A DNA stretch of 64,000 bases from Streptomyces mutabilis (GTDB taxonomy: Bacteria > Actinomycetota > Actinomycetes > Streptomycetales > Streptomycetaceae). The notes under the pieces were generated by a model. The model saw only the letters and a program-made list of their open reading frames with translations, did no database searches and was not told the DNA's origin. The stretch is taken from NCBI RefSeq assembly GCF_014649815.1, contig NZ_BMTT01000001.1, positions 434,001 to 498,000 of the forward strand, in the 5' to 3' direction. Numbering within the stretch: position 1 is the stretch's first letter; the number at the start of each line of letters is the position of its first letter. This document shows, one piece after another, positions 55,146 to 64,000 of the stretch. Position numbers and translations under genes: made by a program.

Positions 55146-57383
55146 ATGCCCAGGCTCTCCCTCATCATCCCCGTGCACAAGGTGCAGGCCTACCTGCCCG
55201 AGTGCCTCGATTCCGTGCTCGGGCAGGACTACACGGACTTCGAGGTCATCGCGGTCGACGACTGCTCGCCGGACGGCTCCGGAGCCATCCTGGACGAGTA
55301 CGCGGCACGCGACGCGCGACTCGAGGTGACTCACCTCACGGAGAACGTGGGACTGGGGCGCGCGCGGAACGCGGGACTGGAGAAGGCGCAGGGCGACTAC
55401 GTACTGTTCCTGGACAGTGACGACACGTTGTCCGCCGGTGCGCTGACGGCGATATCCGACCGTCTCGACGCCACGGGCGACCCCGAGATACTCATCTACG
55501 ACTACGCCCGCACCTACTGGGACGGCAAGGTCAGGCGCAATCAGCGCGCGGACCTGCTGGCGAACGACGGACCGGACGTCCTCTCCCTCCGGGACCGTCC
55601 GGAGCTGCTGGACCTGCTCCAGATCGTGTGGAACAAGGCGTACCGGCGCGACTTCGTCGCCCGCACCGGGCTCACCTTCCCGCCCGGGTACTACGAGGAC
55701 GCCCCCTGGACGTTCTGCTCCCTGATCAGCGCCGAGCAGATCACCCTCCTGGACCGCGTCTGCGTGTACTACCGGCAGCGCCGTGAGGGCGGCAACATCC
55801 TCAAGACGGTCAGCCGCAAGCACTTCGACGTGTTCGACCAGTACCGCCGCGTCTTCGACTACCTCGACGCGCACGAGGAACTGGACGTGTGGCGCGGCCC
55901 GCTGTTCCGCAAGATGATCGACCACTACCTGACCGTGGTGGAGCACCCGGGCCGCCTGCCGCACAAGGCACGGGCCGAGTTCTTCCGCCGCGCCTCGGCC
56001 GACTACCGCGCCCGGGTCCCCCAGGGCTTCACGCGGCCGGCCGGCGGCCAGGGCCACAAGTACGCCATGCTGGAGCGCGGTGCGTACAACACCATGGTGA
56101 GCGCGACGCGCGCGGCGCGGCTCCGGCAGGAGGTCAAGAAGCGCACCCGTGCCGCCGTGAACCGGTCCAAGCGCCGCGCCATGGGGGTCTTCTACCGCTC
56201 CCAGCTCAGGCTGCCGCTCGACGAGAACCTCGCGGTGTTCTCCGCGTACTGGAACCGCAGCGTCTCCTGCAACCCCGCGGCGATCGAGGCCGAACTCGCC
56301 CGTGTCGCTCCGCACATCCGCCGGGTGTGGGCGATCCGGCCGGACGCGGTGGACCAGGTGCCCGCGGGCACGGACTACGTGCGGGTGGGATCGCGTGAGT
56401 ACTGGGCGGTCATGGCGCGCGCCAAGTACCTGGTCAACAACGTGAACTTCGGGGACAACGTGGTGAAGCGGGAAGGCCAGATCCACGTACAGACCCACCA
56501 CGGCACTCCGCTGAAGACCATGGGGCTGGACCAGCGGAAGTACCCGGCGTCCACCAACATGAGCTTCTCCAAGCTCCTCAAGCGCTGCGACCGCTGGGAC
56601 TTCAGCATCAGCTCCAACCGCTTCTCGACCTTGGTGTGGGAACGGGTCTACCCCTGCTCCTACACCACGCTGGAGACGGGTTACCCGCGCAACGACGCCC
56701 TCGTCAACGCAGGTTCCGAGGACGTGCGCAGGGCGCGTGAGGCGCTGGGGCTGGCCGACCGCGCGAAGGTGTTCCTGTACATGCCGACCCACCGCGAGTA
56801 CCAGCCGGACTTCGCTCCGCCGCTGGACCTGGCCAGGCTCGCCGACGAGCTCGGGCCCGACGTGACCGTGCTGCTGCGCGGCCACTACTTCTACGGCACC
56901 TCGGCCCACGCCGACGAGCTGCGCAGCACGGGCCGGATCGTCGACGTCTCCGGGCACCCCAAGGTGGAGGAGCTGTACCTCGCCGCGGACGCCCTGATCA
57001 CGGACTACTCCTCGGCGATGTTCGACTACGGCGTGCTGGACCGTCCGATCATCAGCTACGCCCCGGACTGGGAGACCTACTCCGCGGTGCGCGGCACCTA
57101 CTTCGACCTGCTGCAGGAGCCGCCCGGCGCGGTGGCGACCACGCAGGAGGAACTGCTGCGGCTGCTCGTCTCGGGGATGTACGACACTCCGGAGACGACC
57201 GAGCGCCGGGACGCCTTCCGCCGCCGGTTCTGCACGTTCGACGACGGACACGCGGCGGAGCGCGTCGTGCGGCGCGTCTTCCTGGGCGAGCAGACGCCGC
57301 TGCCCGTCGTCCCGTTCGACGAGCGTCGCCCCGTCCCGACCCCGGCCCAGGCGCTCGAGGTGGCCGAGCCGGAACACCCCTGA
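55146..57383 (+). CDS. Bifunctional GT2 glycosyltransferase and CDP-glycerol-phosphotransferase-like protein
   Basis: 745 residues. Residues 1-250 are a family 2 glycosyltransferase (LSLIIPVHKVQAYLPECLDS, VDDCSPDG with D38-D39, FLDSDDT around 90). Residues 330-715 form a TagF-type domain with QTHHGTPLKTMG (about 450), YMPTHREYQPDF, LLRGHYFY and ITDYSSAMFDYGVLDRPIISY. Such fusions make glycosyl-phosphate polymers in walls or capsules. An ATG with AAAGG immediately before is chosen. It is the second gene of the glycopolymer group, with its own intergenic promoter region (54972-55145) and terminator. Confidence 0.87.
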   Translation: MPRLSLIIPVHKVQAYLPECLDSVLGQDYTDFEVIAVDDCSPDGSGAILDEYAARDARLEVTHLTENVGLGRARNAGLEKAQGDYVLFLDSDDTLSAGALTAISDRLDATGDPEILIYDYARTYWDGKVRRNQRADLLANDGPDVLSLRDRPELLDLLQIVWNKAYRRDFVARTGLTFPPGYYEDAPWTFCSLISAEQITLLDRVCVYYRQRREGGNILKTVSRKHFDVFDQYRRVFDYLDAHEELDVWRGPLFRKMIDHYLTVVEHPGRLPHKARAEFFRRASADYRARVPQGFTRPAGGQGHKYAMLERGAYNTMVSATRAARLRQEVKKRTRAAVNRSKRRAMGVFYRSQLRLPLDENLAVFSAYWNRSVSCNPAAIEAELARVAPHIRRVWAIRPDAVDQVPAGTDYVRVGSREYWAVMARAKYLVNNVNFGDNVVKREGQIHVQTHHGTPLKTMGLDQRKYPASTNMSFSKLLKRCDRWDFSISSNRFSTLVWERVYPCSYTTLETGYPRNDALVNAGSEDVRRAREALGLADRAKVFLYMPTHREYQPDFAPPLDLARLADELGPDVTVLLRGHYFYGTSAHADELRSTGRIVDVSGHPKVEELYLAADALITDYSSAMFDYGVLDRPIISYAPDWETYSAVRGTYFDLLQEPPGAVATTQEELLRLLVSGMYDTPETTERRDAFRRRFCTFDDGHAAERVVRRVFLGEQTPLPVVPFDERRPVPTPAQALEVAEPEHP

Positions 57384-57444
57384 CCGGGTAACAACCGAGC
57401 CACGGGCCACCTCAGCGGCACCGTCGCGAAAATACTGGACCCTC

Positions 57445-57476
57445 CGTCTCCTGGCGTCACCGCACGCCAGGAGACG
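57445..57476. terminator. Terminator after the bifunctional transferase
   Basis: Perfect 13-pair stem (57445-57457 with 57464-57476), loop CACCGC, followed by TTGT. Confidence 0.88.
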
Positions 57477-57527
57477 TTGTCGTGGAAACAACTGGCCAAC
57501 CTGTCACAGGGATCACATACAATCCGA

Positions 57528-57533
57528 CGATCA
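57528..57533 (+). promoter_or_regulatory. -10-like TACAAT upstream of the FG-GAP gene
   Basis: TACAAT in an AT-richer stretch, 61 bases before the TTG start. It is within an inverted arrangement (GATCAC at 57521 and GTGATC at 57540). No clear -35 box. Low-confidence promoter. Confidence 0.3.
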
Positions 57534-57593
57534 TCGGCAGTGATCACCTCTTCTTCACTGTGCCGACTCTTCGATTTCACCTGTGGGGGGACC

Positions 57594-59327
57594 TTGTCCA
57601 CTTCTCGCACGCGCCGCAGATCCCGGCGTTCCCGCCTGCTCGCCTGCACCGCCCTCGCGGTCGCCGCGGGCATGCTGCTCACCACCCCGGCCGTCGCCGC
57701 CGACAAGCCGTCACCAGACGTCGAGATGACGACGCCCAAGTCCGCCCTTCCCGAGCTGGACCGCGCCGTGCCCCAGCCGAAGCAGTCCGAGCGGATGCGC
57801 GCCGCCGCCGCTGCCCCCGGCCCACGCTTCGACGTCGACGGCGACGGCTTCACCGACATGCTCGTGCGCCTGCAGGACGGCAGCACGTACGCGTGGCGCT
57901 CCACCACGCGCGACTTCACCCCGTACGCCGTCAACGTCGACGACTACGAGGAGAAGCAGAAGGACATCCTCACGCCCGGCGACCTCGACGGCACCGGCGG
58001 CCCCGAGGTCCTCACGCTGTCGCCGACGGGCACCCTGTCCCTGTTCCAGAGCTGGGGCGTGGACGGCACCGGCTACGCCACCTGGAGCGGGACGGGCTGG
58101 CAGATCTACAACAAGGTCCTCACGCCCGGGGACGTCACCGGTGACGGCAGGCCCGACCTGCTCGCGCGGACCTACGGCGGCGACCTGTACCTGTACGAGG
58201 GCACGGGAAGCGTCGAATCCCCGTTCCGCGGGCGGGTGAAGGTCGGCGGCGGCTGGCAGATGTTCGACCAGCTGGTCGGCATGGGGGACATGAACGGCGA
58301 CGGCATCGGCGACGTCGTGGCCCGCACCCCCCTCGGCGCCCTGTACTTCTACGCCGGCAAGGGCAGCGCCACCGCCCCGCTCGCCACCCGCGACCACATC
58401 GGCGAGGGCTGGAACGGCTACAACCAGATCATCGCCGGCGGCGACTGGGACGGCGACGGCCTCGGCGACCTGCTCGGCCGCACCCGCTCCGGCGACCTGT
58501 ACTTCTACCGGGCCGACGGCACCGGGAACTTCGACGCCAAGCAGCACACGGGCTACGGCTTCGAGTCGGTGGACCTCTTCGCCGGCGGCGGTGCGTACCC
58601 GCACTTCGGCAAGGCCTCGGTGCTCGGCATGAGCACGGACGGCACGCTCTACTGGTACGGCGTGAAGAACGACGGCCAGCTGACCGCCCGCACCCAGCTC
58701 AGTGACACGGGCGGCTGGGCGGGCGCCCACGTGGCCTACGCGTCCTCGCTCGACAAGGACGGGTACGCGGACCTGCTGGAGCTGTACGACGGCGTGCTCT
58801 ACAACTACGCCGACACGGCCGACGACTACCTGGCCACCGGCTGGGGCCGGTACGACCTGTTCCTCGGCCCGGGCGACCTGAACGACGACGGCAAGGGCGA
58901 CCTCCTCGCCCGCGACTCCTCCGGCACCCTGTACCTCTTCCGGGGCAAGGGCCACGGAGCGTACCTCTCCTCGCCGCTCGAGGTCGGCGGCGGCTGGAAC
59001 GCCTACGACAAGCTCGTCGGCGCCGGTGACTTCACCGGGGACGGCCGTACCGACATCGTCGCCCGCACCCCGGGCGGGCAGCTGTACCTGTACCGCGGTA
59101 CCGGTGTCAGCACCTCGCCGTTCGCGGGCAAGGTGGACCTGGGCTCCGGCTGGCAGCAGTACAACAAGCTGGCCTCCCCCGGCGACATCGACGGCGACGG
59201 CCGCGCCGACCTGATCGCCGCGAACTCCCGCGGCGAGCTGTACCGCTACACCTCCTACACCGACGGGCGGTTCAAGGCCCGGGTGCAGCTCGGCACCGGC
59301 TGGAACACCTACCGCGACCTGCACTGA
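57594..59327 (+). CDS. Secreted FG-GAP/VCBS repeat protein
   Basis: 577 residues from a TTG with GGGGGG before it. An arginine-rich signal peptide (RTRRRSRRSRLLACTALAVA) ends at AVAA. Nine calcium-binding loops of type DxDGDGxxD recur every 45-60 residues (DVDGDGFTDML, DVTGDGRPDLL, DMNGDGIGDVV, DWDGDGLGDLL, SLDKDGYADLL, DLNDDGKGDLL, DFTGDGRTDIV, DIDGDGRADLI), with a DLDGTGGPEVL variant, making one beta-propeller or superhelix. No catalytic domain. Flanked by envelope glycopolymer genes; binding to glycan or wall is a guess. Confidence 0.85.
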   Translation: MSTSRTRRRSRRSRLLACTALAVAAGMLLTTPAVAADKPSPDVEMTTPKSALPELDRAVPQPKQSERMRAAAAAPGPRFDVDGDGFTDMLVRLQDGSTYAWRSTTRDFTPYAVNVDDYEEKQKDILTPGDLDGTGGPEVLTLSPTGTLSLFQSWGVDGTGYATWSGTGWQIYNKVLTPGDVTGDGRPDLLARTYGGDLYLYEGTGSVESPFRGRVKVGGGWQMFDQLVGMGDMNGDGIGDVVARTPLGALYFYAGKGSATAPLATRDHIGEGWNGYNQIIAGGDWDGDGLGDLLGRTRSGDLYFYRADGTGNFDAKQHTGYGFESVDLFAGGGAYPHFGKASVLGMSTDGTLYWYGVKNDGQLTARTQLSDTGGWAGAHVAYASSLDKDGYADLLELYDGVLYNYADTADDYLATGWGRYDLFLGPGDLNDDGKGDLLARDSSGTLYLFRGKGHGAYLSSPLEVGGGWNAYDKLVGAGDFTGDGRTDIVARTPGGQLYLYRGTGVSTSPFAGKVDLGSGWQQYNKLASPGDIDGDGRADLIAANSRGELYRYTSYTDGRFKARVQLGTGWNTYRDLH

Positions 59328-59341
59328 CGCGGACGGTGCAC

Positions 59342-59381
59342 GAAGGGGGCTGCCGACACGTCCGTGTCGGCAGCCCCCTTC
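59342..59381. terminator. Perfect 18-pair bidirectional terminator
   Basis: 59342-59359 pairs fully with 59364-59381 around GTCC, between the convergent FG-GAP and Stealth genes. Confidence 0.93.
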
Positions 59382-59404
59382 CCCGTTGTCCGGGCGGTCC
59401 GGCG

Positions 59405-62233
59405 TCAGCGCTCGTACGGGCTCTTCACGGGGAAGTACGCCCGCAGGAACGAGTCGACGATGCGGGCCTGCTCGTGCTCCGGCACCTCCGCGTCCTGGGA
59501 CTCACCGAGGCAGAACACGTCGTGACCGCGCATGGCCAGCAACCGCGTCAGTTCCGGGTGGCGGCTGTAGGTGCCCACGTCGATGTACGCGCACCGGATG
59601 CTGCTCGGCACCGCGGTCCCGGTCAGGTAGCCGTAGTGGTGGTGCAGCGAGGACACCATGGAGATGTCCTGCCAGCCGCGCATCGGGGTGGCGGCCGTGC
59701 GGGCCACGCTCTCCGGGAAGTCCTCCTCGATGCGCTCCAGCACGCTCTTGCGCAGCGGGTGCGGTGCGTGCACGAAGCTGTTCGCCACCGTCACCCCGAA
59801 CCGCTCCTCCAGCAGCGAGCGGTTGTTCTTCGCCGCGGCGAAGTAGCCCTCGTCCTCCTCGGTCGGCTCACCGATCGGCACCGTCGTCGGGGACCAGAAG
59901 AACCGGCTCGCGCCGTTCGGCAGGAAGAAGCGCTGGGGGCCGACCGGGCGCCCGATGAACACGTCGTCGTTCAGGTACAGGAACTGCTCGGACAGGCCGT
60001 CGATGTGGTGCAGCTGGCTCTCGATGGCATGCGAGTTGAACGTCGGCAGGCAGTCGCCGTCGGCGAAGATGTCCCGGTGCGAGACGACCTCGATGTCCGG
60101 GTGCTCGGCGTTGAGCCACTCGGGGGTCTGGTCGTCGGTGACGAGGTAGATCTTCCGGACCCAGGGCGCGAACATGGCGAGCGACCGCAGTGAGTAGCGG
60201 AGTTCGTCGCGGTTGCGGAACCGGGCGGCCTCGTCGCCGGAGCTCTCCGCCTCCAGCCCGAGGGCGGCGCGCCGGCGGGCGCGGCGCTCCTGCCAGCGGG
60301 GGTCGGAGTCGTCGACCCAGGTGTAGACGGCGTCCACGGGGAAGGTGAGGTCGCTCACCAGTTTCCGGGTCAGCGGTTCCACTGTCGGGTACTCGCGGTC
60401 GCGGACGCGGATACGGGCGTCGGCGGTCAGCGACGGCAGCTTGGGGCCGACGGCGCTGGGCCTGAGCGGCGCGACGAACTGGCCGTCCCCGCCCTCCTCT
60501 TCCGGCACCTGGCGCCAGAACTCGATGTCGCAGCCGTAGGCGGGACCGAAGCGCAGGGTGCGGCTGGAGGTCACCACCGGGCGGAACACCCGCAGACCGG
60601 CCACCTCGCCCGCCGCCTCGAGCCGCTCGGCGAGCAGCACACCGGGCGCGTGCGTACGGGGCTTGAGCAGCTCGGCGTAGACCGCCTTGCCCTCGTACAC
60701 GCCGGCGAGTGCCTTGCGGACGCGGGCCTGCTCGACCGTGTCGACGGCCAGCCGGCGCCGGGGGTTGTCGTCACGGTCCCGCAGCAGCACGTACGGGATG
60801 CCGTGCGACTCGAGAGCCTCGACGACCGTCTCGAAGTTGCGCTGGATGATCTCCGAGCCCTGCAGGTCGTCACGGACCTCGGACAGCCGGCCGCCGGCCC
60901 GCACCAGGGAGCGGTCGGAGGCACCGATGACGACTTCCCGGGCCCGCTGGTCGCCCGAGGAGGGCGCCGTGCGGTCCGCCGCGACGGCGGCGTGGAAGCG
61001 GCCCGCGCCGCCGTGGGCGACCCGGTGGGCTATGCGGTCGGCCCGCTCCGCCATCCGCCGCGGGTCGTCGCGCCGGGAGACGAGCTCGGTGAAGAGCTCC
61101 TCCCACTGCTTGACGATCACCTCGGCCGCGAACCGCGCGGACCCCTCGTAGGCCTTCTCGCCGTAGGAGCGCAGCAGCTCCTCGTCGCCCATCAGGCGGG
61201 AGATCGCCTCGGCCAGGGAGTCGATGTCGTTGGGCGGCACGAGCAGCCCGTCCTCGCCGTGCCGGATGATCTCGGCGGGGCCGGTGACGATGTCGTACGC
61301 CACCGCCGGGACGCCGGCCGCGAACGCCTCCAGCAGCACCAGCGGGAAGGCCTCGCCGTCCTGCGACGGGAGGATGGTCAGGCTGGCCCTGGCCCACTCC
61401 TCGGTCATGTGCTGGCTGGGGCCGAGGAGCTCCACGGAGTCGTGCAGGCCCAGGCCCTGGATGAGGTTGCGCAGCCGGGACATCTGGGGCCCGTCGCCGA
61501 AGATGCGCAGCCGCCAGCCCGGATGGTCCGGCAGCGCCTTGGCGAACGCGTGGATGGCGTGGTCGACCTGCTTGTCGGGCACGAGCCGGCGCGGCATCAC
61601 GATCGTCTTGCCGGTCAGGCTGGAGCGCGGCCGGAAGCCCTCGGGGATGGCGTTCGGGATGGCGGCGAGGCGGGGCGCGGCCTTGCCGAGGGACTCCTCG
61701 AGCCACTGCTTGGTGCGCTCGGTGAGCACCACGAGCGCGTCGATGGCGGGCGCCCGCAGCAGCAGCGGTTCGCCCGTGCCGCCACGCAACTGGGACGGGC
61801 GGTGCTCCTGCTGGATGGTGATCACCCGGGAGGGCGCCAGGTCGGCCACCGCCGACATCAGCGCGGGCGAGGTGGTGATCAGCACGTCGGTGTCGATGGT
61901 CCGCAGCGCGCGCTGCATCTCGACGTCGGAGAGCGCGTCGAACGTCGCCTCCCACTTCGGGCTGATCAGCTCGCTCGGCAGCCCGGCGAGGTGCCGGCAC
62001 TCCTCGGCGCTCAGGCCGCTCTCGCGTACCGGGCGCTCGGTCTTGCCGGTGCGGTCCACCAGGTAACGCACCGACACCCGCTCGTCGACGGTGAAGAACG
62101 GCTGCTCGCGCGTCTTGAAGACGCTGAGCACCTCGATGTCGTGCCGGGGGGCCAGGTGGGTCGCCTGGGTGTAGACGGCCTGCTCCGTGCCGCCCATCTC
62201 GTCACCCCAGGTGAGGAGAAAGGTGATTTTCAT
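59405..62233 (-). CDS. GT4 glycosyltransferase fused to a Stealth sugar-phosphate transferase
   Basis: 942 residues. Residues 1-400 form a GT4/GT-B enzyme (FLLTWGDEMGGTEQAVY, VMPRRLVPDKQVDHAI, FGDGPQMSRLRNLIQGLGL, GEAFPLVLLEAFAAGVPAVAY). A linker follows, then all Stealth blocks: CR1 FPVDAVYTWVDDSDPRW (about 635), CR2 RFRNRDELRYSLRSLAMFAP and IYLVTDDQTPEWLN, CR3 LPTFNSHAIESQLHHIDGL and LYLNDDVFIG, and CR4 near 850-865. Stealth proteins transfer hexose-1-phosphate to build phosphate-linked glycans. The ATG at 62233 opens the GT4 domain exactly. Likely operon with the next two genes on its strand. Confidence 0.9.
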   Translation of the reverse strand: MKITFLLTWGDEMGGTEQAVYTQATHLAPRHDIEVLSVFKTREQPFFTVDERVSVRYLVDRTGKTERPVRESGLSAEECRHLAGLPSELISPKWEATFDALSDVEMQRALRTIDTDVLITTSPALMSAVADLAPSRVITIQQEHRPSQLRGGTGEPLLLRAPAIDALVVLTERTKQWLEESLGKAAPRLAAIPNAIPEGFRPRSSLTGKTIVMPRRLVPDKQVDHAIHAFAKALPDHPGWRLRIFGDGPQMSRLRNLIQGLGLHDSVELLGPSQHMTEEWARASLTILPSQDGEAFPLVLLEAFAAGVPAVAYDIVTGPAEIIRHGEDGLLVPPNDIDSLAEAISRLMGDEELLRSYGEKAYEGSARFAAEVIVKQWEELFTELVSRRDDPRRMAERADRIAHRVAHGGAGRFHAAVAADRTAPSSGDQRAREVVIGASDRSLVRAGGRLSEVRDDLQGSEIIQRNFETVVEALESHGIPYVLLRDRDDNPRRRLAVDTVEQARVRKALAGVYEGKAVYAELLKPRTHAPGVLLAERLEAAGEVAGLRVFRPVVTSSRTLRFGPAYGCDIEFWRQVPEEEGGDGQFVAPLRPSAVGPKLPSLTADARIRVRDREYPTVEPLTRKLVSDLTFPVDAVYTWVDDSDPRWQERRARRRAALGLEAESSGDEAARFRNRDELRYSLRSLAMFAPWVRKIYLVTDDQTPEWLNAEHPDIEVVSHRDIFADGDCLPTFNSHAIESQLHHIDGLSEQFLYLNDDVFIGRPVGPQRFFLPNGASRFFWSPTTVPIGEPTEEDEGYFAAAKNNRSLLEERFGVTVANSFVHAPHPLRKSVLERIEEDFPESVARTAATPMRGWQDISMVSSLHHHYGYLTGTAVPSSIRCAYIDVGTYSRHPELTRLLAMRGHDVFCLGESQDAEVPEHEQARIVDSFLRAYFPVKSPYER

Positions 62234-62240
62234 CTTTTTG

Positions 62241-63230
62241 TCAACTTCCAGAGGGGATGAGCGCGGCACGGAAGGCCAGGCTGCCGACGGGCGTGTAATA
62301 GGGGTTGATCCGCAGTGCGGTGCCGTCGTCCGCCGTCAGCAGCCGGTTCGGCATCCGGAACACGTCCCCGGGGCTGCGTACGTCGGTCCGTCGCCGACAC
62401 AGCTTCAGCGACCGGCCGCGCGGCCGTCGCAGGCGGACGTCCCAGATCTGTTCCTTGGCACCCGAGGCGCCGAAGTCAGCGGTGTCGACGGCGCAGGTGA
62501 AGACGTCACCCTGCCAGGTGGCCGGGATCGTCCGGCTCACCTTGCCGTTCCTGCGGATCAGTTCCACGTCCCCGTTGCACGCCTCCGCCGGGGAGTTGAC
62601 GAGGCGGCCCCGCAGCGTGACCCGCGACCAGCCGATGTCGACGGAGACGACCTCGGCCTCGGCGTGGTCCCTGCCCAGGGAGAGGTACGCACGTCCGGTG
62701 CTCGACGCGATGACGCGGCAGTAGGTGCCGTCGTCCCGCACGGGCTCGGGCAGCGTGGGGCCGTCGGGCATCAGCCGGGGCGCTGCGGCCAGCGCGAAGC
62801 GGCGTTCCTCGCCCCGGACGTCGGTGAAGACCGCGGACATCCGCCACTGTCCGGCTTCCAGCAGGAACCTGCGCATCCCGGCGGGCACCGGCGGGCTGTC
62901 GGCGCGGACACCCTCCAGCAGGTCCATGACCGAGGTGCCGCGGGCCTCGACGCGTCCGTCGCCACGCTGCACCAGGGTCAGCGGGACGACGACCGGGGAG
63001 GAGCCCGAGCCGAGGACCAGCGACGCGGCCGACGCGGTGAGGTCCTCGGGCACGGTCACGCAGACGTTGAGCGTGCGGCCGTCCAGCAGGGACAGGTGGT
63101 CCGCCGCGACGCGCGGCCAGTCGTCCGGGCTCGGCGGGACCAGGACGAGGCTGTCCAGCCGCGACCGCGCCGAACGCACGGCGGCGTAGCCCTTGCGCAT
63201 CACCTGGTGGGGGGTGGGTAGTTGTCTCAT
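62241..63230 (-). CDS. Beta-rich protein of unknown function between two Stealth genes
   Basis: 329 residues, mostly beta-strand character in two or three related modules (RTLNVCVTVPEDL, RAYLSLGRDHAEAEVVSVD, SRVTLRGRLVN, DVFTCAVDTADF), ending in NPYYTPVGSLAFRA. No signal peptide or membrane segment. It resembles the accessory beta domains often attached to teichoic-acid-type transferases but has no catalytic motif. The start overlaps the preceding Stealth stop by one base (TGATG) and the next gene begins seven bases downstream, so all three are coupled. Confidence 0.7.
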   Translation of the reverse strand: MRQLPTPHQVMRKGYAAVRSARSRLDSLVLVPPSPDDWPRVAADHLSLLDGRTLNVCVTVPEDLTASAASLVLGSGSSPVVVPLTLVQRGDGRVEARGTSVMDLLEGVRADSPPVPAGMRRFLLEAGQWRMSAVFTDVRGEERRFALAAAPRLMPDGPTLPEPVRDDGTYCRVIASSTGRAYLSLGRDHAEAEVVSVDIGWSRVTLRGRLVNSPAEACNGDVELIRRNGKVSRTIPATWQGDVFTCAVDTADFGASGAKEQIWDVRLRRPRGRSLKLCRRRTDVRSPGDVFRMPNRLLTADDGTALRINPYYTPVGSLAFRAALIPSGS

Positions 63231-64000
63231 CAGTCGTCTGCACCGCGCTCGTAGGGGCTCGGGAAGGGGAAGTACTCGTCCAGGAATCGGGTCATCAGGG
63301 TCTGCTGGTGGGCGAGCTCGGCCTCGGTGGACGTCGTGTCGTTCAGACAGAAGACGTGGGCCTCGCGCTCGGCGAGCAGTCGGCCGAGGACCCGTTCGGC
63401 GCCCGGCCGACCGACGTCGAGGTAGCGGTAGACGAGCTGGTCGCCCGGGAAGGAGCGGCCCGTGTGGAACGCGTAGTAGTGGTGGAGCGACGAGGTGACC
63501 GAGATGTCACCGGCGCTGCGGAAGCGGCTCGCTGCGGTGCGCCGGTGTTCGTCGGCGAACTCGGTCTCGATCGCGTCCAGCACGCTGCGGTGCAGGGCGT
63601 GCGGCACGTGCTTCATCTTGCGGAAGATGGTGCCGCCGAAGCGCTCGGCGATCAGCCGGCGGTTGTTCTTGCCGGCGGCCGCGACGGGCGGGTCGTCGCT
63701 GCTCGGCTCGCCGAAGGGGATGAGCGCGGGCGACAGGTAGAACTGGCCGAGGCCGTTGGGCAGGAAGAAGTGCTGGGGCAGCGTCTCCCGGCCGAGCATC
63801 ACGTCGTCGTTGAAGTAGAGGAAGTGCTCGGAGAGTCCGTCGATGTGGTGGAGCTGACTTTCGATCGCGTGCGAGTTGAACGTCGGCAGGGACGTCGGCT
63901 CGCTGAATATCTCCTTGTGGCTGACGACCTTCAGTCGCGGGTGGTCCGTGTTCAGCCACTCGGGAGTCTGGTCGGCGGTCACCAGGTAGATGTTGCGCAC
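63230..64000 (-). CDS. Stealth-family sugar-phosphate transferase, N terminus beyond window
   Basis: About 256 C-terminal residues. CR2 end (RNIYLVTADQTPEWLN), CR3 (LPTFNSHAIESQLHHIDGL, FLYFNDDVMLG) and CR4 (GDISVTSSLHHYYAF) are clear and parallel to the 942-residue protein, with SPYERG ending alike, so these two are paralogues. It encodes a hexose-1-phosphate transferase domain; upstream domains are unseen. It begins the three-gene unit in transcription order, as far as the window shows. Confidence 0.88.
   Translation of the reverse strand: MRNIYLVTADQTPEWLNTDHPRLKVVSHKEIFSEPTSLPTFNSHAIESQLHHIDGLSEHFLYFNDDVMLGRETLPQHFFLPNGLGQFYLSPALIPFGEPSSDDPPVAAAGKNNRRLIAERFGGTIFRKMKHVPHALHRSVLDAIETEFADEHRRTAASRFRSAGDISVTSSLHHYYAFHTGRSFPGDQLVYRYLDVGRPGAERVLGRLLAEREAHVFCLNDTTSTEAELAHQQTLMTRFLDEYFPFPSPYERGADD

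Noticed and set aside
52815-57491. Long minus-strand frame (about 1560 codons) opposite the TagF-like genes
   Set aside because: Shadow of two plus-strand genes that have strong motifs; its sequence is Arg/Val/Gln-rich without family features.

Overview
The window is a high-GC chromosomal segment of a Streptomyces (or very close actinomycete). The evidence is very high third-position GC, many GTG starts with GTGA or ATGA overlaps, a CIRCE-controlled hrcA-dnaJ pair, comEA-comEC beside holA, rpsT and lepA, and the order leuS ... rsfS - LCP protein - nadD ... proA ... proB followed by teichoic-acid-type genes. From memory this order matches the S. coelicolor SCO2549-SCO2592 region; I could not check it by search. 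It is core chromosome. I found no insertion sequence, prophage, CRISPR array, rRNA operon or conventional biosynthetic cluster.

Layout, left to right. 1-5946: an aldarate (glucarate) catabolic pair under an IclR-type regulator with a directly repeated operator candidate, an MFS exporter, a deaminase that looks like adenine deaminase, and RNase Z. 5971-12505: a HIT protein, a full-length tricorn protease homologue, small unknown proteins, the rRNA methyltransferase RsmE and a nitronate monooxygenase-like protein. 12617-16806: dnaJ and hrcA with CIRCE, a metallo-hydrolase, a DUF3097 protein and a frameshifted Uma2-type remnant. 16807-25187: HemW, a HATPase-GAF-PP2C (SpoIIE-type) regulator, an acyl-CoA synthetase, LepA and rpsT. 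25188-33335: HolA, a YceI protein, arylamine N-acetyltransferase, ComEC/ComEA and a DegV protein. 34314-40601: leuS with a leucine-codon leader peptide and attenuator, followed divergently by a two-gene redox module (a four-histidine membrane cytochrome and a NuoF-like/ferredoxin fusion). 40647-41541: two identical tRNA-Ala(GGC) genes flanking two tiny zinc-ribbon genes. 41683-52589: phosphatase, RsfS, a divergent LCP protein (PdtA-like), NadD, two tiny membrane proteins, an M48 protease, two membrane proteins sharing an N-terminal motif, ProA and ProB. 52809-64000: an envelope glycopolymer locus with two CDP-glycerol-phosphotransferase-family enzymes, a secreted FG-GAP repeat protein, and two Stealth-type sugar-phosphate transferases, one fused to a GT4 domain.

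How the genes fit together. The right third looks like an envelope-building neighbourhood. Stealth and TagF-type polymerases would make phosphate-linked glycans, and the LCP protein would attach them to peptidoglycan. The small membrane proteins and the motif-sharing membrane pair sit in the region known in S. coelicolor for spore-wall factors. The least explained unit is the membrane cytochrome plus NuoF-like/ferredoxin fusion at 37740-40601. The clearest regulatory signals read directly from the bases are the leuS attenuator, the CIRCE element and the IclR-type direct repeat.
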